Source of the DNA: Ensifer adhaerens
GTDB taxonomy: Bacteria > Pseudomonadota > Alphaproteobacteria > Rhizobiales > Rhizobiaceae
NCBI RefSeq assembly: GCF_000697965.2
Contig: NZ_CP015880.1
Coordinates: 2,046,001 to 2,110,000, forward strand
Direction: 5' to 3'
DNA length: 64,000 bases
Under the pieces are notes generated by a model. That model was given only the letters and a program-made list of their open reading frames with translations. It made no database searches and was not told where the DNA came from. Position 1 is the first letter of the stretch. Every line of letters begins with the position of its first letter. Both the position numbers and the translations under genes were made by a program. This document shows positions 9,312-17,421 of the stretch, piece after piece.

Positions 9312-11618
9312 CTACTTGCCGACCTCGATCACGAGCGGGTAGCCCTCGTCATCCCACTCCAGAAATCCGCCGGCGAAATAGTAGACGCGGGTGTAGCCCC
9401 AGGCGATCGCCTTGGCCGACGCATAGGCGGCATGGGTGCAGTTTCTGCCCTGACAATAGAAGGCGACCTCGTCTGCCTTTCCCACCACCTTGGCGAGGCT
9501 TTCCTTCGATAGCGCGGTCAGCAGCGACAGATTGACGGCCTTGGGGAGATGGCCAATGTCATAGGTGAGCGGCGCCCGCACATCGATGAAGGTGACGCCG
9601 CGCGCAAGCAGCGCTTTCACTTCCGCAACGTCGACCTTTATCGTTCGCTCGACGCTGAGCTCGCCCTTCAGCGTCATGAACTTGGCATAGTCGTCGAAGG
9701 CAAGGTCCGTGCCGGCCCCTTCCGGCAATCCGGCCTTGCGAAGTCCCTCCTGCAACCGCGCGATATAGGGCCGGTGGTAGCTGAAGGCGCTGCCATACCA
9801 GTCATAGGCGCTTTCCTGGACGGTGAGCGGATCTCCCAGCGAGGACGTCGCCAGTTTGTTGTACTGGTCGACCAGCCTCTGAATGTCGCCCGTGCGGCCG
9901 AGATGTCCGTAGCTCGAAGTCAGCGTGGCGTAATCCCCCAAGAGTTCGGAGCTTTTCTCGAGCACCCGCTCGTAGGTGGCGGCGGCCTCGTCGTATTTGC
10001 CTTGAGAAAACAGCGAGACGGCGAGCATGCGCAGCGTTGCCCGCGTCGGGTGAGGATCGAACCGCATCGCCAGGCGCGCCTCCTGTTCCGCCTCGGTCGC
10101 GCGTCCTGTCGCGTTGAGGATCCGCGCCATGCCGACATGGTTGTCGGGATCGTTGGGCGCAAGCGTCATCGCTCGGTCGATGGCGGCGAAGGCTTCGTCG
10201 TAACGCCCCTGCTGCGCAAGCACCTGCGCCGAGACGGCATAGGCAAGCGGCGTCGGCCTCTCCATGGCCTTTGCGAGATTTCTGGCGAGGTTCCTGGACG
10301 CGGCCTCCCTGCGGGAATAATCCCAGGAGAGGATGCTCGCCCGCCAGTTTGCTGCCGCCAGCGACGCGTAGGCGCGGCTATAGTGCGGGTCGAGCACGAT
10401 CGCCTTCTGGAAAAATGCGGAAGCTGCGACCGTTTCCGCTTCGCTGTCGCGGCGAAGATGCTCCCAGCCGCGCAACAGGGTATCGTAGGCCTTCGGGTTC
10501 GTCGTTTCCGGCACCGCCGCCACGTTCTTTTCGGCACTCGTCAGCTTCACGGAGAGCGTCGAGACGATCTGTCCGATCACCTTGTCCTGCAGCCCGAACA
10601 CGCCGCTCATTTCCCCATCATAGCGCTCGGCCCACAGGTGGTGCCCGTCGATCGCGTCGATCAATTGGGCATTGACCCGAACCTGGTTTCCCTCCCGACG
10701 GACGCTCCCTTCGAGGATATAGTGGACGCCCAGTTCCGCCCCCACCTGCTGCGCCTTGGTGGGCTTGCCCTTGTAGGCAAAGGTCGAGTTGCGCGCGATG
10801 ACGAAGATGCCCGACAGTTTCGACAGTTCGGTGATCAGGTCGTCGGTCATGCCGTCGGCGAAGTAGCTTTGCGCTGAATCGGAGCTGAGATTTTCGAAAG
10901 GCAGCACCGCGATCGAGGGCGTCTGCGGCAGCGGCAAGGCGCTCCGCGCAACGGACGCGGGCTCGACGCTCTCGCGCCTCTGCACCAGCCACGTCGCGGC
11001 AAGGCCGGTCGCAACGATCACGGCCAGCGCAGCCGCAATGCGCCAGCCGCGAAGGGTCTCGAAGGTGAAGCGCCGACTCTTGAGATCTCCGTCGAACTGC
11101 ACCCGGTAGACGCGGACGGGCCGCTGGATGTTCTTCACGTGATGCTCGCCAATGAACTCCAGCGGCAGTTCGAACTTGCCCTGCAGGTGGTCGAAGGCGG
11201 TGCCGGAGACGAACAGGCCCCCTGGCTCGCACATCTGCTCGAGGCGGGCTGCGACGTTGACGCCGTCGCCGAGCAGATCATCCCCCTCGACGACGACATC
11301 GCCGAGGTTGATGCCCATGCGCAGCAGCAGCCGATGCTCGCGCGGGATATCCGCCTGGCGCGCCGCAACCCTGTTTTGCGACGCGACCGCACAGGCGACG
11401 GCATCGACGACGGAGCCGAATTCGACGATCGCACCGTCGCCCATCAGTTTGACGATGCGGCCGTGGTAGTCCTGCATGAGGGGATCGAAGATGTCGCAAC
11501 GCCACGCCTTGATGGCTGCGAGCGTACGGGCCTCGTCGGCCTCCATCAGCCGCGAGTAGCCGACAACGTCGACGGCAAGAATGGCCACCAGCCGCCGTTC
11601 TGCGCGAACTGCTTCCAT
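9312..11618 (-). CDS. Class III adenylate cyclase - TolB-like - TPR - rhodanese fusion
   Basis: 768-residue predicted cyclase making cAMP from ATP. Domains in order: cyclase catalytic domain (about 8-175) with metal aspartates in LAVDVVGYS (Asp17) and LMGDG, and GDGVNVAAR; one membrane helix (about 190-212); a TolB-like beta region (SIAVLPFENLSSDSAQSYFADG onward in short pieces); TPR repeats; and a C-terminal rhodanese domain (FIDVRAP, then FYCQGRNCTHAAYAS with a candidate catalytic Cys, and AGGFLEWDDEGYP). The ATG at 11618 follows GAGAGG. Cyclase-TolB-TPR proteins are common in rhizobia; the rhodanese end is unusual and may link cAMP output to sulfur or redox state (inference). Confidence 0.88.
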   Translation of the reverse strand: MEAVRAERRLVAILAVDVVGYSRLMEADEARTLAAIKAWRCDIFDPLMQDYHGRIVKLMGDGAIVEFGSVVDAVACAVASQNRVAARQADIPREHRLLLRMGINLGDVVVEGDDLLGDGVNVAARLEQMCEPGGLFVSGTAFDHLQGKFELPLEFIGEHHVKNIQRPVRVYRVQFDGDLKSRRFTFETLRGWRIAAALAVIVATGLAATWLVQRRESVEPASVARSALPLPQTPSIAVLPFENLSSDSAQSYFADGMTDDLITELSKLSGIFVIARNSTFAYKGKPTKAQQVGAELGVHYILEGSVRREGNQVRVNAQLIDAIDGHHLWAERYDGEMSGVFGLQDKVIGQIVSTLSVKLTSAEKNVAAVPETTNPKAYDTLLRGWEHLRRDSEAETVAASAFFQKAIVLDPHYSRAYASLAAANWRASILSWDYSRREAASRNLARNLAKAMERPTPLAYAVSAQVLAQQGRYDEAFAAIDRAMTLAPNDPDNHVGMARILNATGRATEAEQEARLAMRFDPHPTRATLRMLAVSLFSQGKYDEAAATYERVLEKSSELLGDYATLTSSYGHLGRTGDIQRLVDQYNKLATSSLGDPLTVQESAYDWYGSAFSYHRPYIARLQEGLRKAGLPEGAGTDLAFDDYAKFMTLKGELSVERTIKVDVAEVKALLARGVTFIDVRAPLTYDIGHLPKAVNLSLLTALSKESLAKVVGKADEVAFYCQGRNCTHAAYASAKAIAWGYTRVYYFAGGFLEWDDEGYPLVIEVGK

Positions 11619-11742
11619 AGCCACCTCTCCCGACGGTGCAGCAGGCTCCGCAATTGCGTTGTCAGGGGCGGAAACGCATCCTCCTCGCCTCCGGATCCGT
11701 GCTTGCGTCCACGCGCAGGCCTTGAGCGCGCGGGCCCGCTTT

Positions 11743-13478
11743 TCACCCCGCCCCCGCCTTCACCAGCCCCTCGCGCAGATGCTGCAGGTCCTCCTCCTGC
11801 GCATAGTGCATGGTCGCCAGAAAGGTCTCGATCTCGAAGCTCGGCGCCAGCGCCTTGACCTTGCCGATATGCGCGCCCGCCGCAATCGCATCACCGCGCC
11901 AGCCGTGGCAGGCGGCGACGAAGGCGTGCTGGGTCTCGTCCATCGAGGTCAGGTGCATGAAGGCCTCGATCGCCTCGCCATATCGGCGCGCGGCGAAATG
12001 CGCCTTGCCGAGGTGGCTCCAGAAGCGTTCCGGGTGGTGCGGGTTGAGGCGCATCGCCTTCAGGATCCATTCCGCTCCCTCCTCCGGCCGGCCGAGCCAG
12101 GTCAAGAGTTCGCCCTGCTGCACCACGACGAGGTCGTAATTGGGGTTGAGGAACAGCGCCCGCTCCTGGTGATAGCGCGCCGTCTCAGTTCGTTGGTGTT
12201 GACGTTGACGGCGGCAAGGATGCGATGCACGTCGGCGTCGTTGTCGTCGAGCGCAAGCGCCCGTTCGAGCTCGGCATTGACCTCGGCCCAGGTCGCCTCC
12301 TTGTCGGCACACCAGCCGTAGACCCAGGATTGCCCGAGGATGCAGGCCCGCCAGGCATGCGCGTGGGCATAGCCGGGATCGAGCGAAACGGCACGGTCGA
12401 TCAACGCCTGCGCCTGCCTGTTGTCGTCGGCACTGCTGCGGTGATGCAGCACCTTGGCGGCAAGCGCACATTCATAGGCCGCCATGTTGGCCGGCTTGGT
12501 GCGCGAAAGCTGGTCGCGCTGGGCGGCCTCCAGCCGACCGGGCACGGTCGCGGCGATCGCCGCCGTCACCTCGTCCTGAATGGCGAAGATGTCGTCGAGC
12601 TGCCGGTCGTATTTGTCGGCCCAGATGTGTGCGTCGTTGACCGCGTCGATCAACTGGACGGTGACGCGCACCCGCTCGCCGATCTTGCGCACGCTGCCTT
12701 CCACCAGATATTGCGCCCCGAGGCTGGCAGCCACCTCGCGCACGTTGACCGACTGGTTCTTGTAGACGAAGGAGGAGTTGCGCGAGATGACGAAGAGCTC
12801 ATGCCTTCGCGAAAGCTCGGTAATGATGTCCTCGGTCAGCCCGTCGGCGAAGAACTCCTGGTCGGGATCGCCGCTCATATTGTCGAAGGGCAAGACGACG
12901 ATCGTCGGTTTGCAGACGCCCTTTTTCGCTTCGCTCCCTCCCGTCGAGGCCGGAAGGTCCAGACCCTCGAGACCGACGCGGTAGAGGCGCACCGGCCGGC
13001 TGATGTTCTTCAGCGTCTTCTCTCCGAGATCTTCGATCGGCAATTCCAGCCGGTCAGCCACTTGTGTCGCCACCGCCGCTGTCACGCAGATGCCACCGAC
13101 CTCGGCCAGCTGCTCGGCGCGCGCGGCAATGTTGACGCCGTCGCCGAAGATGTCGTCGTCCTCGAAGATGATGTCGCCAAGATTGATGCCGATGCGGAAT
13201 TCGATCCGCCGGTCCTCCGGCACATCGGAGTTCCGCCTCTTCATGCGCTGCTGGATCTCGACCGCGCATTTGACCGCATCGGTCACGCTCTGGAATTCCA
13301 CCAGCAGCCCGTCGCCGGTGGTCTTGATCAGCCGCCCCTTGTTCTTGGCGATCGCGGGATCGATGAGCTCGATGCGGTGCGTGCGGAGCCGCGCAAGCGT
13401 GCCCGCTTCGTCGGCCTCCATCAGCCTGGAGTAGCCGGCCATATCGGCCGCCAGCACTGCGGCTAATCTCTGCTCCAT
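11743..13478 (-). pseudogene. Class III adenylate cyclase with TolB-like/TPR region, frameshifted
   Basis: Paralogue of the previous gene. The N-terminal frame (13478 to about 12186) has an intact cyclase domain (LAADMAGYSRLMEADEAGT, TTGDGLLVEF, FGDGVNIAAR), a TolB-like region (IVVLPFDNMSGDPDQEFFADG in part) and TPRs. At about 12186 the frame breaks: the TPR sequence continues in another frame as ETARYHQERALFLNPNYDLV down to KAGAG at 11743. One extra G in CTGAGACG would restore it. No membrane helix is seen between the domains. Either a real one-base deletion or a sequencing error; the truncated product would still hold the full catalytic domain. Confidence 0.85.
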
Positions 13479-13663
13479 GGGCTTGCCAAACACGTTGAAA
13501 AGCGGCCCGTTCCGGACTTCCGGACCTAAGAGATATCCGATCCGATATTATCGCAGCCTGAAACGATCTCCTACCTAAATTAGCAAATGCAAAAACCAAA
13601 AGGGGGCGCACATGCGCCGGCGCTCGGCAGCGGGCGGTCCCGCAGGCCTTGGCGCATTCCTGC

Positions 13664-13693
13664 TTGACAATACTTGCCTTAGGCAACTAATTA
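13664..13693 (+). promoter_or_regulatory. Promoter with MarR-type operator
   Basis: A perfect -35 TTGACA (13664-13669) and -10-like TAATTA (13688-13693) are separated by 18 bp, almost all of which is the perfect palindrome TTGCC-TTA-GGCAA (13674-13686). Placement between the hexamers suggests repression by steric block, most simply by the adjacent MarR-GNAT protein (inference). Confidence 0.7.
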
Positions 13694-13724
13694 TCTGATC
13701 AAGGCAAACTCATAAAGGCATCCC

Positions 13725-14648
13725 ATGTCTCCGCAGCAAATCGATGACCGCGCCCAGACGGTGCGGCACTTCAACCGCTTTTACACCCGACTGATGGGCC
13801 TGCTGCACGAGCATCTGCTCGCCAGCGCCTTCTCGCTGACCGAAGTCCGCATTCTCTATGAGTTGGCGCATCGCTCCGGTCTGACGGCGAGCGACCTCTG
13901 CCGCGAACTCGGCCTCGATGCGGGATATCTCAGCCGCGTCATTACCGGCTTCGAGAAGAAGGGGCTGATCGAAAAGACCCGTTCGCCGGCCGACGGCCGG
14001 GTCACGCAACTCGAGCTGACGGACGCGGGGCGCGTGATCTTCCAGCCCCTGGAAGATGCATCACAGCGCGAAGTCGTCGCCATGCTGGAGAAGCTTTCGG
14101 TGCCGGAACAGAAGCAGCTGGTGGGCGCCATGGGCGAGATCGAAAGCCTGCTTGCCGAGGAGCGTACGCCGGGCTTCATCCTGCGCGATCCGCAGCCGGG
14201 CGACATGGGCTGGGTGATCCACCGGCAGGGCGCGCTCTATGCGCAGGAATATGGCTGGACCACCGCGTTCGAAGCGCTGGTCGCCGAGATCGTCGTCAAA
14301 TACATGCACGACTACGATCCGAAGTCGGATCGATGCTGGATCGCCGAAAAAGACGGCAAGGTCGTCGGCTCGGTATTTCTCGTCCGCCACGATGAAACGA
14401 CGGCGAAGCTGCGCCTGCTCTATGTCGAGCCCACCGCCCGGGGCCTCGGCATCGGCCGTCGGCTGGTCGAGGAATGCATGCGCCACGCCCGCCTTCTGGG
14501 CTACCACCGCATGATCCTGTGGACCAATGCCGGCCTCGACGCCGCCCGCCACATCTACGAGAAGGCCGGCTTCGCGCTGATCGAGGAAGAACAACACCAC
14601 AGCTTCGGCAAGGATCTCACCGGCCAGATTTTCGCGCGGGACCTGTAG
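13725..14648 (+). CDS. Bifunctional MarR regulator / GNAT acetyltransferase
   Basis: 307 residues with two domains. Residues about 1-145 are a MarR winged helix (FSLTEVRILYELAHR, CRELGLDAGYLSRVITGFEKKG in part, RSPADGRVTQLELT). Residues about 150-307 are a GNAT domain (FILRDPQPGDMGWVIHRQG, LRLLYVEPTARGLGIGRRLVE in part as the acetyl-CoA loop, YEKAGF). A good AAAGG site precedes the ATG. The combination is a known architecture in which DNA binding and acetylation reside in one chain; the substrate is unknown. Likely autoregulated through the palindrome just upstream. Confidence 0.92.
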   Translation: MSPQQIDDRAQTVRHFNRFYTRLMGLLHEHLLASAFSLTEVRILYELAHRSGLTASDLCRELGLDAGYLSRVITGFEKKGLIEKTRSPADGRVTQLELTDAGRVIFQPLEDASQREVVAMLEKLSVPEQKQLVGAMGEIESLLAEERTPGFILRDPQPGDMGWVIHRQGALYAQEYGWTTAFEALVAEIVVKYMHDYDPKSDRCWIAEKDGKVVGSVFLVRHDETTAKLRLLYVEPTARGLGIGRRLVEECMRHARLLGYHRMILWTNAGLDAARHIYEKAGFALIEEEQHHSFGKDLTGQIFARDL

Positions 14649-14670
14649 GAACGGCAGGCACGCCATCCGC

Positions 14671-14928
14671 TTGAAGATCGAGAAGGCCATTAAGAGGCGT
14701 CTTCTGCTGGCCTTGCAGGAAAGCGGCGGTCCGTCGGTCACGCCCCCGACGACGGCGGGCTTCGGCACCAGGCTTATCGAATTCTCCGTGAGAAGCGAAT
14801 TGGGCGCGCGCGTGGAACTGAACTATGCACCAAAGGGTTTGGCAGCAGAGATCGCTACGCCCCTGTCACCGGTCTCCAAAGACAGAGACTGGTTTCATGT
14901 CCAAGTCCGTGCTTCTCGTCGAGGATGA
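14671..14928 (+). pseudogene. C-terminal relic of an HWE-type sensor histidine kinase
   Basis: The segment ESGGPSVTPPTTAGFGTRLIE followed by SVRSELGARVELNY and GLAAEIATPL is the very end of the ATPase domain of HWE/HisKA_2 histidine kinases (G2 box region). Everything upstream, including sensor, phospho-His region and N box, is absent; the preceding DNA is the end of the MarR-GNAT gene. The frame continues past the usual PL terminus into the receiver gene. This is a relic of a kinase once paired with the following response regulator. Confidence 0.75.
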
Positions 14929-15253
14929 GTTCCTGATCGCCATGGACCTTGAGCTGCTGCTGGAAAGGCACGGCTGGCATGTCTTGGGACCCGCCGCGAC
15001 GGTAAAGCAGGCCCTGCAGCTCTTGCGAAGCGCCGAGCCGGCGGTGGCCATTCTGGACGTTACCCTGAAAGACGGCACCGTGACGCCGGTGGCGGAGGCG
15101 CTGCGGGCGCAGAGCGTGCCCTTCGTGCTTGCCAGCGCCTATGAAAAGCCGGAGCAGGTCGGCGGAGAGGTTCTGGCGGGGGTAGTCAATGTCGGCAAGC
15201 CGGCGGATACGCGGGCGTTGCTGAGCGCTCTGGAGCAGGTGATGCAAACGTGA
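14897..15253 (+). CDS. Single-domain response regulator receiver
   Basis: 118-residue CheY-like receiver without an output domain. It begins MSKSVLLVEDE (acidic pocket Glu9/Asp10), the phosphoacceptor is Asp54 in AVAILDVTLKDG, and the conserved Ser/Thr and Lys fall in VLASAYEK and GKPAD. It overlaps the kinase relic by 32 bp. Receivers of this type normally partner HWE kinases; with its neighbour destroyed it is probably orphaned or served by another kinase. Confidence 0.85.
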   Translation: MSKSVLLVEDEFLIAMDLELLLERHGWHVLGPAATVKQALQLLRSAEPAVAILDVTLKDGTVTPVAEALRAQSVPFVLASAYEKPEQVGGEVLAGVVNVGKPADTRALLSALEQVMQT

Positions 15254-15372
15254 TGCTTGCGCAGTCCGCGTCTGCCTTTGGCCGATAGCCCTCCAACCGC
15301 GAAGAAACGTCGATCCACCGCGGCGGCCACTGGAAAAGCCCGGGAGCCGACCGAGGTGCCGCGCTGGTGCTT

Positions 15373-15981
15373 TCACTCGGTAGCGGACGCCAGTTGTCGG
15401 CCGGTCGATATGCCGGTGACGAGGCTGAACGTCCCTTCGCCGAGACGATAAAATCCATCCTGCGGCACCGGCAGCTCCAGCATTTCCCGCCTGGAGAGGC
15501 CGGCATAGACGCCGCGCAGCAACCGGCCGAACAGCCCATGGGAAATCGCGACCGTCGGCCGCCGGATATCCGCAAGCCAGCTTTCCGCCCGCGCACAGGC
15601 GGCATCGAAACTCTCCCCATCCGGCGAACGGAAATACCAGTCGAAGACATCGGAACCATCGAGTTTGCCCGGATACTCCATGTCGATCTCGAACTTGGTC
15701 ATGCCATCCCAGCAGCCGACCGAAACCTCCATCAACCGCGCATCCTCGCGGCTCGCAAGCGGCAGCACCCGCTGCACCCTTTCGGCGGTTTCGCGGGTCC
15801 GTCCGAGCGGGCTGACATGCATCTCGAACGACGGCACCTCATCACCAATCTCGGCGCGAAGGAGGTTGGCGACAGCATCTGCCTGCTCGACGCCAAGCCT
15901 CGTCAGCGGCGAATCCAGCTGCCCCTGGAACCGACCGAGCGTGTTCCAGACGGTTTCGCCATGGCGGAGAAGATAGAACAA
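15373..15981 (-). CDS. Histidine phosphatase superfamily (phosphoglycerate-mutase-like) protein
   Basis: 202-residue cytoplasmic phosphatase of the histidine phosphatase branch. The N-terminal catalytic LLRHGETVWN with its RHG motif, the second-half acid residue in MEVSVGCWDGM, and the late catalytic His in VAISHG are all present. It probably dephosphorylates a small metabolite; the substrate is unknown. Convergent with the receiver gene, with 119 bp between the stops. Confidence 0.9.
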   Translation of the reverse strand: MFYLLRHGETVWNTLGRFQGQLDSPLTRLGVEQADAVANLLRAEIGDEVPSFEMHVSPLGRTRETAERVQRVLPLASREDARLMEVSVGCWDGMTKFEIDMEYPGKLDGSDVFDWYFRSPDGESFDAACARAESWLADIRRPTVAISHGLFGRLLRGVYAGLSRREMLELPVPQDGFYRLGEGTFSLVTGISTGRQLASATE

Positions 15982-16193
15982 GAGCTGGCCTTTCCATGAG
16001 CCTGTGGCTGGCGCAGGCAGCTAGATCAGGTCGCCAAGACAATGTCGAGCACTGAGCTTGCGCTCCCGTCAGGCGATACGACGCTTTTCCAGGCCACCCC
16101 TCTCGCACAACACAAAGGATCGTGTTCAGTTTCAGCCGCAATCAAGGAAGGCATCGATGTCACAACGGTACATATGGACGTTAGCTGCTCACA

Positions 16194-16472
16194 TTGGGCG
16201 CAAGCTCCAGCGTGCCTCTTCCGGCGTCCGCTGAGCCGGAAATAGCGGCGAACTGTGCGCTTCTCCGCCATGAAGACGTCGCGGGTATCGCTGCTACGGT
16301 CTATCGATATGAGCGACAGATCCAAAAGGACTATAATGTCCGTGTCGAAATGTGGATTTCCAAGGAAACCGGGTTGCCGCTAAAATCCCATTTCAGGGCG
16401 CTGCCTCTCGATAACATCTCTGAGCGCCGTCTGACCTACACCTACGGCGATGACGTAAAGGCACCGATTTGA
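16194..16472 (+). pseudogene. C-terminal fragment of a secreted protein
   Basis: The frame reads NCALLRHEDVAGIAATVYRYE, then YNVRVEMWISKETGLPLKS and RRLTYTYGDDVKAPI. This resembles the C-terminal half of small periplasmic proteins with an outer-membrane-lipoprotein-sorting-like fold. Only a weak TTG could start it, there is no signal peptide, and no matching N-terminal half was found in any frame upstream. Best read as a truncated relic, though a short live gene is not excluded. Confidence 0.5.
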
Positions 16473-16498
16473 GGCGGCAAAGCTGCAGCGGGAGGATC

Positions 16499-16621
16499 GT
16501 GAAGGTTGCCAAAACAATCGTTCACGATATCGCCTTTATCATCATCGCGTACATCGTGTTTCAGATGGTTATGGCACTTGCGATCGTGCCGTCATTGCTT
16601 TGGGCTCAATGGACGAAGTGA
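16499..16621 (+). CDS. Small single-pass membrane protein (40 aa)
   Basis: A GTG start preceded at close spacing by GGGAGGA opens a 40-codon frame: basic KVAKTIVHD, then one long hydrophobic segment (IAFIIIAYIVFQMVMALAIV) and a short tail LLWAQWTK. Composition is typical of a genuine single-pass peptide and the gene sits 26 bp after the fragment described before it. Function unknown. Confidence 0.45.
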   Translation: MKVAKTIVHDIAFIIIAYIVFQMVMALAIVPSLLWAQWTK

Positions 16622-16633
16622 AGCGCTTCCCCT

Positions 16634-17329
16634 TCAATCCACCGGATCCAAGATATCCGGCGTATCGTTCTTCGGCGAGCCGACCTTGCTGCCGATCTTC
16701 CACATCGTCATGAGCTCAGGCGGAAACGGCTTCATCAGGTCAGGGGCTTCCGGCTCCGGCGAAAGCCAGCGCTCGTAATCGTCGGGATGCAGGATGACAG
16801 GCATGCGGTCGTGGATGTCGGCCATCATCGCGTTGGCGTCGGTGGTGACGATCGCAAAGGTGCGGATATCCTCGTCGGTATCGGGGTTCCGCCAGCTCTC
16901 CCAGATGCCGGCAAGGCAGAACGGCTCGCCCGTTTTCATGGCGATTGCATAGGGCTGCTTGTCCTTGCCGGTCCCGTGAATGTCCTTCCATTCGAAGAAA
17001 CCGTCGATCGGCACCAGGCAGCGCCGGCGCTGGTAGGACGAGCGGAACTTGCTGGCGATCGTGTCGGAACGCACGTTGACGAGCGGCCTGCCCGCCTTCG
17101 GATCCTTCGTCCAGCTCGGGATCAAGCCCCAGCGGGCCGAGACGAAGACCGGCCCGAAGAGATCGGGATCGCGGATCACGTCGCGGATGATGATCGGATA
17201 GGTGAGCGTCGGCGCTCCGTTATAGCGCGGAAACTGGTTGGCGATCGTCTCGACGCCGCCACGCTCGGCAAAGCCGAAGGCGCGCAGCACCCCCTCCAGA
17301 TTGGTCTTCAGATAGACGCGTCCGCACAT
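16634..17329 (-). CDS. SRAP-family DNA-protein crosslink peptidase (YedK/HMCES)
   Basis: 231 residues beginning MCGRVYLK, so Cys2 becomes the N-terminal nucleophile that links covalently to abasic sites in single-stranded DNA. Other family marks: RYNGAPT with the conserved Asn, ARWGLIPSW, NVRSDTIASKFR, RRCLVPIDGFFEW with the catalytic Glu, and DIHDRMPVIL with the active-site His. A strong AAGGAG site selects the ATG at 17329. It protects abasic sites at replication forks. No LexA box was identified by eye. Confidence 0.95.
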   Translation of the reverse strand: MCGRVYLKTNLEGVLRAFGFAERGGVETIANQFPRYNGAPTLTYPIIIRDVIRDPDLFGPVFVSARWGLIPSWTKDPKAGRPLVNVRSDTIASKFRSSYQRRRCLVPIDGFFEWKDIHGTGKDKQPYAIAMKTGEPFCLAGIWESWRNPDTDEDIRTFAIVTTDANAMMADIHDRMPVILHPDDYERWLSPEPEAPDLMKPFPPELMTMWKIGSKVGSPKNDTPDILDPVD

Positions 17330-17421
17330 GGTGGCTCCTTCCGCCCGCGGCTGCATGCATAGCTATGGCTCCGCCGGAATGCGTCAACACCGTCACTTTG
17401 CAAGTACGGCATTTGCAAGCG

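Noticed and set aside
16026..16325. 99-codon leftward frame between the phosphatase and the secreted-protein relic
   Set aside because: No ribosome site and no family resemblance; likely chance frame in a decayed region.
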